NCBI RefSeq assembly: GCF_022647665.1
Contig: NZ_CP071872.1
Span: forward strand, 5,642,001-5,706,000
Length of the DNA: 64,000 nt
Direction: 5' to 3'
From: Streptomyces formicae
Lineage (GTDB): Bacteria; Actinomycetota; Actinomycetes; Streptomycetales; Streptomycetaceae
Shown here piece after piece: positions 8,661-16,572 of this stretch. The notes beneath the pieces were generated by a model. The model searched no databases, was not told where the DNA came from, and was given only the letters and a program-made list of their open reading frames with translations. The translations under genes and the position numbers were made by a program. Within the stretch, counting starts at the first letter, position 1, and each line of letters opens with the position of its first letter.

Positions 8661-9380
8661 TCAGTGACCCATGCCCAATCCGCCGTCAACGGGGATGACG
8701 GCTCCAGTGATGTACGAGGCGTCGTCGGAGGCGAGGAACTTCACCGTGGCGGCGATCTCCTCCGGCTTCGCGTAACGGCCGAGCGGCACCTGCGAGACGA
8801 TGCCCGCGCGCTGCTCGTCCGTGAGCACCTTGGTCATGTCGGTGTCGACGAAACCGGGTGCGACGACGTTGAAGGTGATGTTCCGCGAGCCGAGCTCGCG
8901 GGCCAGGGAGCGGGCGAAGCCGACCAGGCCGGCCTTGGAGGCGGCGTAGTTGGCCTGTCCCGCGGAGCCGAGCAGTGCGACCACCGAGGAGACGAGCACG
9001 ACGCGGCCCTTCTTGGCGCGCAGCATGCCGCGGTTGGCACGCTTCACGATGCGGAAGGCACCGGTCAGATTGGTGTCGAGCACGGAGACGAAGTCCTCTT
9101 CGGACATCCGCATCAGCAGCTGGTCCTTGGTGACGCCGGCGTTGGCCACCAGCACCTCCACGTGACCGTGCTTCTCCTCGATCTCCTTGTAGGCCTGCTC
9201 CACCTGCTCCGCGTCGGTGATGTCGCAGCGGACCGGCAGGCAGCCCAGCTTGGTCAGCTCCTCCGGCGGCTCACCCGACCGGTACGTGATCGCGACCTTG
9301 TCGCCGGCCTCGGCGAACGCGCGGGCGATGGCGAGGCCGATGCCCCGGTTTCCTCCGGTGACGAGAACCGAGCGGCTCAA
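8661..9380 (-). CDS. fabG: 3-oxoacyl-[acyl-carrier-protein] reductase FabG
   Basis: The 239-residue NADPH-dependent SDR reduces beta-ketoacyl-ACP. The cofactor motif TGGNRGIG lies at residues 8-15, NAGVTKDQLL is the NNAG region, and the active site is Ser plus YAASK. It ends with the usual PVDGGLGMGH. The TTG at 9380 is chosen because SRSVLVTGG is the family N-terminus and AAAGGG lies about 7 bp upstream. In-frame sequence continues far upstream but has no family resemblance. It is the first gene of the fabG-fabI operon. Confidence 0.93.
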   Translation of the reverse strand: MSRSVLVTGGNRGIGLAIARAFAEAGDKVAITYRSGEPPEELTKLGCLPVRCDITDAEQVEQAYKEIEEKHGHVEVLVANAGVTKDQLLMRMSEEDFVSVLDTNLTGAFRIVKRANRGMLRAKKGRVVLVSSVVALLGSAGQANYAASKAGLVGFARSLARELGSRNITFNVVAPGFVDTDMTKVLTDEQRAGIVSQVPLGRYAKPEEIAATVKFLASDDASYITGAVIPVDGGLGMGH

Positions 9381-9404
9381 CGGATCACCCTTTCGATCTT
9401 TCGA

Positions 9405-9457
9405 TAGCGATCTGCATACGCATTGCATATGGCTTGTACTGCGAAAACCTATCGCTA
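9405..9457. promoter_or_regulatory. Inverted repeat TAGCGAT...ATCGCTA upstream of fabG
   Basis: TAGCGAT (9405-9411) and ATCGCTA (9451-9457) are inverted copies extending to CG(A/G)TAGCGAT. They flank an AT-rich stretch unusual for this genome, with GCATACGCATTGCATATGGC in its middle. The pair lies 25-77 bp upstream of the fabG start, in the promoter zone. No known regulator motif was recognised. Confidence 0.35.
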
Positions 9458-9656
9458 CCGGCTTGGGTCGGGAGAATCGGCGCCCGACAGTGGCGCCCGG
9501 TGTCTGCTGTGGGGACCCTACAGTCGGCGTCCCTCGTCGCCCGCGTCGGCGACGACTGTGGAAACTCCCTCGGAACTGTCCTGGCCACGTGCTTGACTTC
9601 GGCGTAGTGATCCCAAGCACGTCGAAGTGATCCGAAGTCCGAAGGAGAGGCCACCT

Positions 9657-11180
9657 GTGCCCCATGACATCGATCAGACGTTTCTCGCGCTGCCGCTGCG
9701 TGCGCTCGCGGACGCGGCGCTGGCCCGGGCCCGTGCGCTGGGTGCCGAGCACGCCGACTTCCGGCTGGAGCGGGTCCGCAGCGCCGCATGGCGACTGAGG
9801 GACGCGAAGCCGGCCGGTTCATCCGACACGACCGACCTCGGGTATGCGGTGCGGGTGGTGCACGGCGGGGCGTGGGGTTTCGCGTCCGGGGTCGATCTGA
9901 CCATGGACGCCGCCGCGAAGGTGGCGTCGCAGGCGGTGGCGATGGCGAAGCTGTCGGCCCAGGTGATCGCGGCGGCCGGGTCCGACGAGCGGGTGGAGCT
10001 GGCCGAGGAGCCGGTGCACACGGAGCGGACGTGGGTGTCGTCGTACGAGATCGATCCGTTCGCGGTCGCCGACGAGGAGAAGTCCGCGCTGCTGTCCGAC
10101 TGGAGCTCACGGCTGCTGGGCGCGGAGGGCGTGGCGCATGTGGACGCCTCGCTGCTCACCGTGCACGAGAACAAGTTCTACGCGGACACGGCGGGCACCG
10201 TCACCACCCAGCAGCGGGTGCGGCTGCATCCCCAGCTCACCGCCGTCGCCGTCGACGATACGACCGGTGAGTTCGACTCCATGCGGACGATCGCGCCGCC
10301 GGTGGGCCGTGGCTGGGAGTACCTGACCGGCACGGGCTGGGACTGGGACTCCGAGCTGGAGCAGATTCCGGAGCTGCTCGCCGAGAAGATGCGCGCGCCG
10401 AGCGTCGAGGCGGGACGGTACGACCTGGTCGTGGACCCGTCCAATCTGTGGCTGACGATCCACGAGTCGATCGGCCACGCCACGGAGCTCGACCGTGCGC
10501 TCGGCTACGAGGCGGCGTACGCGGGGACGTCCTTCGCCACCTTCGACCAGCTGGGCAAGCTGCGCTACGGCGCGCCGGTGATGAACGTGACCGGGGACCG
10601 GACGGCGGAGCACGGCCTCGCCACGGTCGGGTACGACGACGAGGGCGTCGAGGCGCAGAGCTGGGACCTGGTGAAGGACGGCACGCTCGTCGGGTACCAG
10701 CTGGACCGGCGCATCGCCCGCCTGACGGGCCTCGGCCGGTCCAACGGCTGCGCCTTCGCGGACTCCCCCGGCCATGTCCCGGTGCAGCGGATGGCGAACG
10801 TGTCGCTCCAGCCGGATCCGGGCGGGCTGTCGACGGAGGATCTGATCGGCGGCGTGGAGCGCGGGATCTACGTGGTCGGCGACCGGTCGTGGTCGATCGA
10901 CATGCAGCGGTACAACTTCCAGTTCACGGGCCAGCGCTTCTTCCGCATCGAGGGCGGCAGGCTGGCCGGCCAGCTGCGCGACGTGGCGTACCAGGCGACG
11001 ACGACGGACTTCTGGGGCTCGATGGAGAAGGTCGGCGGCCCGCAGACATACGTCCTGGGCGGCGCCTTCAACTGCGGCAAGGCCCAGCCGGGCCAGGTGG
11101 CGGCGGTCTCGCACGGCTGCCCGTCCGCCCTGTTCCGCGATGTCAACATCCTGAACACGACGCAGGAGGCGGGGCGATGA
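9657..11180 (+). CDS. tldD: Metalloprotease TldD
   Basis: The 507-residue subunit belongs to the TldD/PmbA (TldE) zinc protease, which in other bacteria trims peptides such as microcin and antitoxin precursors. The zinc motif HESIGHATELDRALG is at about residues 271-285. The GTG start has a strong AAGGAGAGG site. The C-terminus ends LNTTQEAGR, and its TGA overlaps the ATG of a tiny ORF (ATGA). tldE lies 157 bp downstream through two such coupled ORFs, so the two subunits are expected to be made together. Confidence 0.92.
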   Translation: MPHDIDQTFLALPLRALADAALARARALGAEHADFRLERVRSAAWRLRDAKPAGSSDTTDLGYAVRVVHGGAWGFASGVDLTMDAAAKVASQAVAMAKLSAQVIAAAGSDERVELAEEPVHTERTWVSSYEIDPFAVADEEKSALLSDWSSRLLGAEGVAHVDASLLTVHENKFYADTAGTVTTQQRVRLHPQLTAVAVDDTTGEFDSMRTIAPPVGRGWEYLTGTGWDWDSELEQIPELLAEKMRAPSVEAGRYDLVVDPSNLWLTIHESIGHATELDRALGYEAAYAGTSFATFDQLGKLRYGAPVMNVTGDRTAEHGLATVGYDDEGVEAQSWDLVKDGTLVGYQLDRRIARLTGLGRSNGCAFADSPGHVPVQRMANVSLQPDPGGLSTEDLIGGVERGIYVVGDRSWSIDMQRYNFQFTGQRFFRIEGGRLAGQLRDVAYQATTTDFWGSMEKVGGPQTYVLGGAFNCGKAQPGQVAAVSHGCPSALFRDVNILNTTQEAGR

Positions 11181-11279
11181 GCACCGGCCGCATCCGCACG
11201 GCTCCCAGCCGGGGGTCCGGGGGTCGTCCCCCGGGACAGCACAGCCTGAACACGACGCAGGAGGCGGGGCGATGAGCAC
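11150..11279 (+). repeat. 35-bp direct repeat spanning the tldD stop/start junction
   Basis: The 35 bases at 11150-11184 (last codons of tldD, ribosome site GCAGGAGGC and ATGAGCAC) recur exactly at 11245-11279, offset 95 bp. Between the copies is a hairpin-rich GGGGGTC...GTCCCCC stretch. This looks like a segmental duplication of the intercistronic junction. Confidence 0.9.
11177..11275 (+). CDS. 32-aa ORF coupled between tldD and tldE (unknown)
   Basis: The ATG overlaps the tldD stop (ATGA), and the ORF ends in a TGA that overlaps the next ATG. It has a strong GCAGGAGGC site 7 bp before the start. The peptide begins MSTGRIRTAPSRGSGG and ends LNTTQEAGR, the same C-terminal residues as TldD, because of the 35-bp duplication. 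It may only relay ribosomes to tldE; whether a stable peptide is made is unknown. Confidence 0.4.
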   Translation: MSTGRIRTAPSRGSGGRPPGQHSLNTTQEAGR

Positions 11280-11340
11280 GCCGTACACGTCCGCCCGTGG
11301 AACGCACCGTCCCTACCCGACGCAGGAGGCCCGTCGATGA
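11272..11340 (+). CDS. 22-aa ORF coupled to tldE (unknown)
   Basis: The second link of the chain starts in an ATGA overlap with the preceding ORF and ends in an ATGA overlap with tldE. The second copy of the GCAGGAGGC site precedes it. The peptide is MSTPYTSARGTHRPYPTQEA then RR. Its last part encodes the tldE ribosome site (GCAGGAGGC) and repeats TQEA. A translation-relay role is more likely than a functional peptide. Confidence 0.4.
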   Translation: MSTPYTSARGTHRPYPTQEARR

Positions 11341-12743
11341 GCGCCGTCAGCAAGCCGCACGAGATCGTCGAGCGTGCCCTCGACCTGTCCACCGCCGACG
11401 GCTGCGTGGTCATCGCCGACGAGGAGTCATCGGCCAATCTGCGCTGGGCCGGCAATGCCCTGACCACCAACGGGGTGACCCGCGGCCGCACGCTCACGGT
11501 GATCGCGACCATGGACGGCAAGGAGGGCACGGCCTCGGGTGTGGTGTCACGCTCGGCCGTGACCGTCGACGACCTGGAGCCGCTGGTGCGGGCCGCCGAG
11601 GCGGCCGCGCGGGCGGCCGGGCCTGCCGAGGACGCGCAGCCGCTGGTCACCGGGGTGCCGGTGGCCGGGGACTTCACGGACGCGCCGGCCGAGACATCGT
11701 CGGCCGTCTTCACGGACTTCGCGCCCGCGCTCGGCGAGGCGTTCGCCAGGGCCCGCTCCGGCGGCCGCGAGCTGTACGGCTTCGCCCACCACCGGCTGAC
11801 CTCGACGTATCTCGGTACGTCCACCGGCGTGCGGCTCCGCCACGACCAGCCCACCGGCACGCTGGAGGTCAACGCCAAGTCGGCGGGTTCCGGCGGGGCC
11901 GCTCCCCGCTCCGCCTGGGCGGGCCGCTCGACCCGGGACTTCAAGGATGTGGACCCGGCCGCGCTCGACGTGGAGCTGGCGACGCGGCTGGGCTGGGCCG
12001 AGCGGCGGATCGAGCTGCCCGCCGGGCGGTACGAGACGCTGCTGCCGCCGACCGCCGTCGCGGATCTGCTGATCTACCAGCTGTGGTCGTCCGCCGGCCG
12101 GGACGCCGCGGAAGGGCGCACGGTCTTCTCGAAGCCCGGTGGCGGCACGCGCGTCGGCGAGACGCTGTCCGAGCTCCCCCTCACGCTGCGCAGCGACCCG
12201 CACGAGCCGGGTCTGGAGTCCGCGCCGTTCGTGATCGCCCACGCCTCCGGTGACGACGCCTCCGTCTTCGACAACGGTCTGCCGCTCGCCCCGACCGCGT
12301 GGGTGCGGGACGGGAAGCTGGACCGGCTGGTCACCACCCGGCACAGCGCGGGCCTGACCGGTCTGCCCGTCGCCCCTGGCATCGGCAACGTCATCCTGGA
12401 GGGCGGCGACGACGAGCGTTCCCTGGCGGAGATGGTCGCGGGCACGGAGCGCGGGCTGCTGCTCACCTGCCTCTGGTACATCCGGGAGGTCGACCCGGCG
12501 ACGCTGCTGCTGACCGGGCTGACCCGGGACGGGGTCTATCTCGTCGAGAACGGCGAGGTCGCCGGCGAGGTGAACAACTTCCGGTTCAACGAGTCGCCGG
12601 TGGATCTGCTGTCCCGGGCGGCCGAGGCGGGCCGGACGGAGAAGACGCTGCCGCGCGAGTGGAGCGACTGGTTCACCAGGGCCGCGATGCCCGCGCTGCG
12701 GATCCCGGACTTCAACATGAGCTCGGTCAGTCAGGGCGTATGA
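11337..12743 (+). CDS. tldE: TldE/PmbA family metallopeptidase subunit
   Basis: The 468-residue partner of TldD lacks the HExxxH zinc motif, as expected for the TldE/PmbA subunit. The family block VAPGIGNVILEGGDDERSLAEM (near residue 345) and RGLLLTCLWYIREVDP, NGEVAGEVNNFRFNESP follow in order. It starts in an ATGA overlap with the upstream 22-aa ORF, and GCAGGAGGC supplies its ribosome site. The TldD-TldE heterodimer acts in the cytoplasm. Confidence 0.9.
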   Translation: MSAVSKPHEIVERALDLSTADGCVVIADEESSANLRWAGNALTTNGVTRGRTLTVIATMDGKEGTASGVVSRSAVTVDDLEPLVRAAEAAARAAGPAEDAQPLVTGVPVAGDFTDAPAETSSAVFTDFAPALGEAFARARSGGRELYGFAHHRLTSTYLGTSTGVRLRHDQPTGTLEVNAKSAGSGGAAPRSAWAGRSTRDFKDVDPAALDVELATRLGWAERRIELPAGRYETLLPPTAVADLLIYQLWSSAGRDAAEGRTVFSKPGGGTRVGETLSELPLTLRSDPHEPGLESAPFVIAHASGDDASVFDNGLPLAPTAWVRDGKLDRLVTTRHSAGLTGLPVAPGIGNVILEGGDDERSLAEMVAGTERGLLLTCLWYIREVDPATLLLTGLTRDGVYLVENGEVAGEVNNFRFNESPVDLLSRAAEAGRTEKTLPREWSDWFTRAAMPALRIPDFNMSSVSQGV

Positions 12744-12817
12744 GCCCATAGACTGCTCTGGGCAGATTCTCCGGGCAGAAACCCACCCATTCCCTTTGTT
12801 CGAGGAGTAAAAGAACC

Positions 12818-14086
12818 GTGACGGACATCGTCGACGAGCTGAAGTGGCGCGGGCTGTTCGCCCTGTCCACTGACGAGGACGCTTTGCGCAAGGCGCTCGC
12901 GGACGGTCCCGTCACGTTCTATTGCGGCTTCGACCCGACCGCGCCCAGCCTGCACGTGGGCCACCTCGTGCAGGCGCTCACCATGCGCCGGCTCCAGCAG
13001 GCGGGCCACCGCCCGCTGGCGCTGGTGGGCGGGGCGACAGGGCAGATCGGCGACCCGAAGCCGACCGCCGAGCGCACGCTGAACGATCCGGAGACCGTCG
13101 CGGCCTGGGTGGAGCGCGTGCGCGCCCAGATCGAGCCGTTCCTGTCCTTCGAGGGCGAGAACGCGGCGGTCATGGTCAACAACCTGGACTGGACGGCGGG
13201 GATGTCCGCCATCGAGTTCCTGAGGGACATCGGCAAGCACTTCCGCGTCAACAAGATGCTGACGAAGGACTCGGTCGCCCGCCGACTGGAGTCCGACCAG
13301 GGCATCAGCTACACGGAGTTCAGCTACCAGCTGCTTCAGGGCATGGACTTCCTGGAGCTGTACCGGCGCTACGGCTGCACCCTGCAGCAGGGCGGCAGCG
13401 ACCAGTGGGGCAATCTGACGGCCGGTCTCGACCTGATCCACCGTCTGGAGCCGCACGCCACGGCGCACGCGCTGGCCACGCCGCTGATGACCAAGGCGGA
13501 CGGCACGAAGTTCGGCAAGACCGAGGGCGGCGCCGTCTGGCTGGACCCGGAGATGACGACGCCGTACGCGTTCTACCAGTTCTGGCTGAACGTGGACGAC
13601 CGCGATGTGTCGGGGTACATGCGGATTCTCAGCTTCAAGAGCCGTGAGGAGCTGGAGGAGCTGGAGGAGCTCACCGAGGAGCGTCCGCAGGCGCGTGCCG
13701 CGCAGCGTGCGCTCGCCGAGGAGCTGACGACGCTCGTGCACGGCGCCGACCAGTGCGCGGCGGTCATCGCCGCGTCGAAGGCGCTCTTCGGCCAGGGTGA
13801 GCTCGCCGAGCTGGACGGGGCGACGCTGGCCGCGGCGCTCTCGGAGCTGCCGCACGCACGGGTGACCGAGCTCGGCCCGGTCGCCGATCTCTTCGCGGAG
13901 GTCGGTCTGGTGGCGAGCAAGTCCGCTGCCCGGCGCACGATCAAGGAAGGCGGCGCCTACGTGAACAACGCGAAGGTGGCGGCCGAGGACGCCGTCGCCG
14001 CGCCCGGGGACCTGCTGCACGGCCGGTGGCTGGTGCTGCGCCGCGGCAAGAAGAACCTGGCCGCGGTGGAGGTCGCCGCGGGCTGA
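12818..14086 (+). CDS. tyrS: Tyrosyl-tRNA synthetase
   Basis: The 422-residue class I synthetase charges tRNA-Tyr. The HIGH motif is HVGH (46-49), in the context DPTAPSLHVGHLV. The tyrosine pocket includes YTEFSYQLLQGMDFLEL and QQGGSDQWGNLTAGLDL, and the KMSKS-type loop is KFGKT (about 231-235). A C-terminal S4 RNA-binding domain (about 350-415, with LVASKSAARRTIKEGGAYVNN) completes the bacterial form. The GTG start follows a GAGGAG site. The 74-bp leader is too short for a T-box. Confidence 0.96.
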   Translation: MTDIVDELKWRGLFALSTDEDALRKALADGPVTFYCGFDPTAPSLHVGHLVQALTMRRLQQAGHRPLALVGGATGQIGDPKPTAERTLNDPETVAAWVERVRAQIEPFLSFEGENAAVMVNNLDWTAGMSAIEFLRDIGKHFRVNKMLTKDSVARRLESDQGISYTEFSYQLLQGMDFLELYRRYGCTLQQGGSDQWGNLTAGLDLIHRLEPHATAHALATPLMTKADGTKFGKTEGGAVWLDPEMTTPYAFYQFWLNVDDRDVSGYMRILSFKSREELEELEELTEERPQARAAQRALAEELTTLVHGADQCAAVIAASKALFGQGELAELDGATLAAALSELPHARVTELGPVADLFAEVGLVASKSAARRTIKEGGAYVNNAKVAAEDAVAAPGDLLHGRWLVLRRGKKNLAAVEVAAG

Positions 14087-14121
14087 CTCCCGCGGGCCCG
14101 GACCGGGGACACGGCACACGT

Positions 14122-14167
14122 ACGGCAGCGGCCGGGCGGGGCATGATGCCCGCCCGGCCGCTGCCGT
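14122..14167. terminator. Strong bidirectional terminator after tyrS
   Basis: A 19-bp perfect GC-rich stem (outer arms 14122-14140 and 14149-14167) encloses an 8-base loop that can pair further with one bulge. It lies between the convergent tyrS and GlsB-type genes. Confidence 0.85.
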
Positions 14168-14183
14168 GCGCCGTGTGAGTCCG

Positions 14184-14462
14184 TCAGGCTCTCTGTTTCT
14201 TCCCGCCGCGTACGGCCATGTAGAGCATCTCGCCCAGGCCGACGACGATCAGGGCGGCAACGATCTGGAGGGCGTGCCGGCCCCAGTCGATGCCCCGCGT
14301 CTCCGCGATTCCGAGCGATTCCGCGATCACGTTGCCGAGGATCGCGCCGATCATGCCGAAGATCGTGAGGAGCCAGAGGGGGCTGTGCTGCTTTCCCGGC
14401 AGGATGGCCTTGGCCAGCAATCCCAGCACGAACCCGACGATGATCGCCCACAACCAGTGCAT
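14184..14462 (-). CDS. GlsB/YeaQ/YmgE-family stress membrane protein
   Basis: The 92-residue protein has three membrane segments rich in Gly. The family pattern is clear: MHWLWAIIVGFVLGLLAKAI, the PGK turn, then LTIFGMIGAILGNVIAESLG and a last span ALQIVAALIVVGLGEMLYM. These proteins are commonly induced by envelope or general stress, but the molecular role is unknown. The tail after the third span is short and basic (RGGKKQRA). Confidence 0.85.
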   Translation of the reverse strand: MHWLWAIIVGFVLGLLAKAILPGKQHSPLWLLTIFGMIGAILGNVIAESLGIAETRGIDWGRHALQIVAALIVVGLGEMLYMAVRGGKKQRA

Positions 14463-14676
14463 GGCTGCCTCCCGGTCTGCATCGACGTGAGCATTACGGA
14501 CAGTCTCGGTGCATCAGCCGTACGGCGCATGTCGGACGGGACCGTACGCGGTACGGCGGCGGGTGTTCTCCCTGGTGAGCGCGGACCCGGTCTCGTAAGC
14601 GGTGGAGCCGAGGCGTACGGTGGTCATAGGTCCGGGCCGGGGAGAGCCCGGCGTGGCGCCCTGGCGGTGGAAAGTG

Positions 14677-15054
14677 ATGCGGAAGCGGAGTGCGGGCGAG
14701 GTCTTCCGGATCACCGGGGCCCGGCAGGGGCTCGCGGACGACGTCCGCCGCCGGCAGCGCCGTTATGTGATCTCGATGTCCGTGCGGACCGTGTCCGTGA
14801 TCCTGGCGGCCGTGCTCTGGAACGTCGAGCGGCATGTGGCGATCGTGGCGCTGGTGCTGGGCGCGCTGCTGCCGTACGTCGCCGTGGTCATCGCCAACGC
14901 CGGGCGGGAGAACGCCCCCTCGCTGCCGTCGACCTTCATCCCCCCGCCGGTGCGGCCGATGCTGGACCCGGGCGGATCCCCGGCGCAGGACGACGGTGAG
15001 ACACCGGAACCCGCGGGGTCCGCGAAGCTCAGGAATAGCTCAGATCAATCGTGA
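14677..15054 (+). CDS. DUF3099 membrane protein
   Basis: The 125-residue protein starts MRKRSAGEVFRITGARQG, the conserved DUF3099 N-terminus, followed by DDVRRRQRRYVISMSVRTVS. Two membrane spans (about 40-58 and 62-80) follow, then a Pro-rich cytoplasmic tail with PSTFIPPPVRPML. A GTG at 14602 would add 25 residues with no family support. No function is known. It stands alone, divergent from the GlsB-type gene. Confidence 0.8.
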   Translation: MRKRSAGEVFRITGARQGLADDVRRRQRRYVISMSVRTVSVILAAVLWNVERHVAIVALVLGALLPYVAVVIANAGRENAPSLPSTFIPPPVRPMLDPGGSPAQDDGETPEPAGSAKLRNSSDQS

Positions 15055-15129
15055 AGTTCCAGTGCACCGCGAGGTGTTCCGCGTGACATACTTCCTGTGC
15101 GCTCCGCATCCCCCGTCGGAGCGACGGAC

Positions 15130-15167
15130 CGACGCCGGGCAGCTCCCCCCGTGGCTGCTCGGCGTCG
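15130..15167 (+). terminator. Intrinsic terminator with T-rich tail after the DUF3099 gene
   Basis: The arms CGACGCCGGGCAGC and GCTGCTCGGCGTCG pair with one G-T wobble over 14 bp and are followed by CTTTGTTGT, the closest thing to a U-tract in this GC-rich window. Confidence 0.75.
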
Positions 15168-15200
15168 CTTTGTTGTGCGCGCGTCGGGGACAATGATCCG

Positions 15201-15434
15201 GTGAGTGACGAGACCCCGATCTGTTCAGCCAAGGGCTGCCGTACCGCCGCCATCTGGGTGCTGGCCTGGAACAACCCGAAGCTGCACACGCCGGAGCGGC
15301 GCAAGACATGGCTCGCGTGCGAGGAGCATCGCGAGCATCTCTCCCAGTTCCTCGGTGTGCGGGGTTTCCTCAAGGACGTCGTGACGCTCGACGAGTGGGA
15401 GCGCGACCGGGGCGGCTCAGCCGCCGATGGCTGA
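15201..15434 (+). CDS. Small Cys/His protein, unknown (often labelled acetone carboxylase)
   Basis: The 77-residue protein starts GTG at 15201 (MSDETPICSAKGCRTAAIWV). Cys at CSAKGC and CEEHREH later suggest a small zinc-binding fold. Homologous short proteins are often annotated as acetone carboxylase, but the length and motifs do not support that activity. Its last 18 bases overlap the 3' end of moaA on the opposite strand, so both stop codons lie inside the neighbour. Confidence 0.7.
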   Translation: MSDETPICSAKGCRTAAIWVLAWNNPKLHTPERRKTWLACEEHREHLSQFLGVRGFLKDVVTLDEWERDRGGSAADG

Positions 15435-16406
15435 CATGGGGCGCGTGGGCTGAAGGAAGGTCGGGTCGTCCAGCCCGGATCCGGCCTTCTTCCCCCACAT
15501 CGCGAGCCGCCAGATCCGGGCGATCTCCTCGTCAGGGGCGCCGGAGCGCAGCGCGCCGCGCAGATCCGTCTCCTCCTGGGCGAAGAGGCAGGTGCGGATC
15601 TGTCCGTCGGCGGTGAGGCGGGTGCGGTCGCAGGCGGCGCAGAAGGGGCGGGTGACGGAGGCGATCACGCCGACCCGGTGAGGTCCGCCGTCCACGATCC
15701 AGCGCTCCGCCGGCGCGGAGCCCCGGGCCTCGTCGCCCTCGGGGGTGAGGTCGAAGCGCGTACGCAGCGACTGCAGGATGTCACCGGCGGTGATCATGCC
15801 GTCCCGCTTCCAGCCGTGCTGGGCGTCGAGGGGCATCTGCTCGATGAAACGCAGCTCGTACTCGTGCTCGACCGCCCAGGCGAGCAGCTCGGGGGCCTCG
15901 TCGTCGTTCAGCCCCGGCATCAGGACGGTGTTGACCTTGACGGGGGTCAGTCCGGCGTCGCCGGCGGCCTGGAGTCCTTCCAGCACGTCGTGGTGGCGGT
16001 CGCGGCGGGTGAGGGTCTTGAAGACGTCGGGGCGCAGGGTGTCGAGGGAGACGTTGACCCGGTCGAGGCCGGCGGCCTTGAGCGCCGTGGCGGTGCGCTT
16101 CAGACCTATGCCGTTGGTGGTCAGGGACATCCTGGGGCGCGGCTCCAGCGCGGCGCAGCGCTCGACGATGCCGACGAGACCGGGCCGCAGCAGCGGCTCC
16201 CCGCCGGTGAAGCGGACCTCGGTGATCCCCAGGTCGGTGACGGCGATGCGGATCAGCCGGACGATCTCGTCGTCGGTGAGCAGCGTGGACTTGGTCAGCC
16301 ACTGCAGGCCCTCTTCGGGCATGCAGTAGGCACAGCGCAGATTGCAGCGGTCCGTGAGCGAGACCCTCAGGTCAGTGGCCACACGGCCGTACGTGTCGAT
16401 GAGCAC
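15417..16406 (-). CDS. moaA: GTP 3',8-cyclase MoaA
   Basis: The 329-residue radical SAM enzyme makes the first molybdopterin precursor from GTP. The N-terminal [4Fe-4S] motif CNLRCAYC has Cys at 21, 25 and 28. The second, C-terminal cluster uses CAACDRTRL and a later Cys in IRTCLF. The protein ends in the conserved Gly-Gly tail (SAIGG) needed for catalysis. The GTG at 16406 was chosen because LIDTYGRVATDLRVSLTDRC is the family start; upstream sequence has no resemblance. No other moa gene is in the window. Confidence 0.95.
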   Translation of the reverse strand: MLIDTYGRVATDLRVSLTDRCNLRCAYCMPEEGLQWLTKSTLLTDDEIVRLIRIAVTDLGITEVRFTGGEPLLRPGLVGIVERCAALEPRPRMSLTTNGIGLKRTATALKAAGLDRVNVSLDTLRPDVFKTLTRRDRHHDVLEGLQAAGDAGLTPVKVNTVLMPGLNDDEAPELLAWAVEHEYELRFIEQMPLDAQHGWKRDGMITAGDILQSLRTRFDLTPEGDEARGSAPAERWIVDGGPHRVGVIASVTRPFCAACDRTRLTADGQIRTCLFAQEETDLRGALRSGAPDEEIARIWRLAMWGKKAGSGLDDPTFLQPTRPMSAIGG

Positions 16407-16512
16407 TGCAGGCCCCCTCCCCGGTGTCCGGAAGTCGTACAGGAACTCGTGTATACAGCCGAGCCTACGCGACACCTGTGACATCGACAGGTGCCGAACC
16501 CACGACGTACGA

Positions 16513-16548
16513 CGCGGCCGCGTCGTAGGACTCTACGACGCGGCCGCG
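16513..16548 (-). terminator. Terminator after the symporter gene
   Basis: A perfect 16-bp stem (arms CGCGGCCGCGTCGTAG and its complement) encloses the loop GACT, 25 bp past the stop of the symporter gene. A second overlapping 20-bp palindrome in the same DNA could form alternative hairpins. Confidence 0.85.
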
Positions 16549-16572
16549 CACCTGCGGATGACGAAGTGCTCC

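Noticed and set aside
9381..9752. N-terminal extension of FabG by 124 codons
   Set aside because: The extra sequence has no SDR resemblance, and TTG 9380 has a ribosome site and the family start.
12744..12817. T-box or attenuator upstream of tyrS
   Set aside because: Only 74 bp are available and no T-box sequence or specifier hairpin is seen; there is only a weak GCCCA/TGGGC stem.
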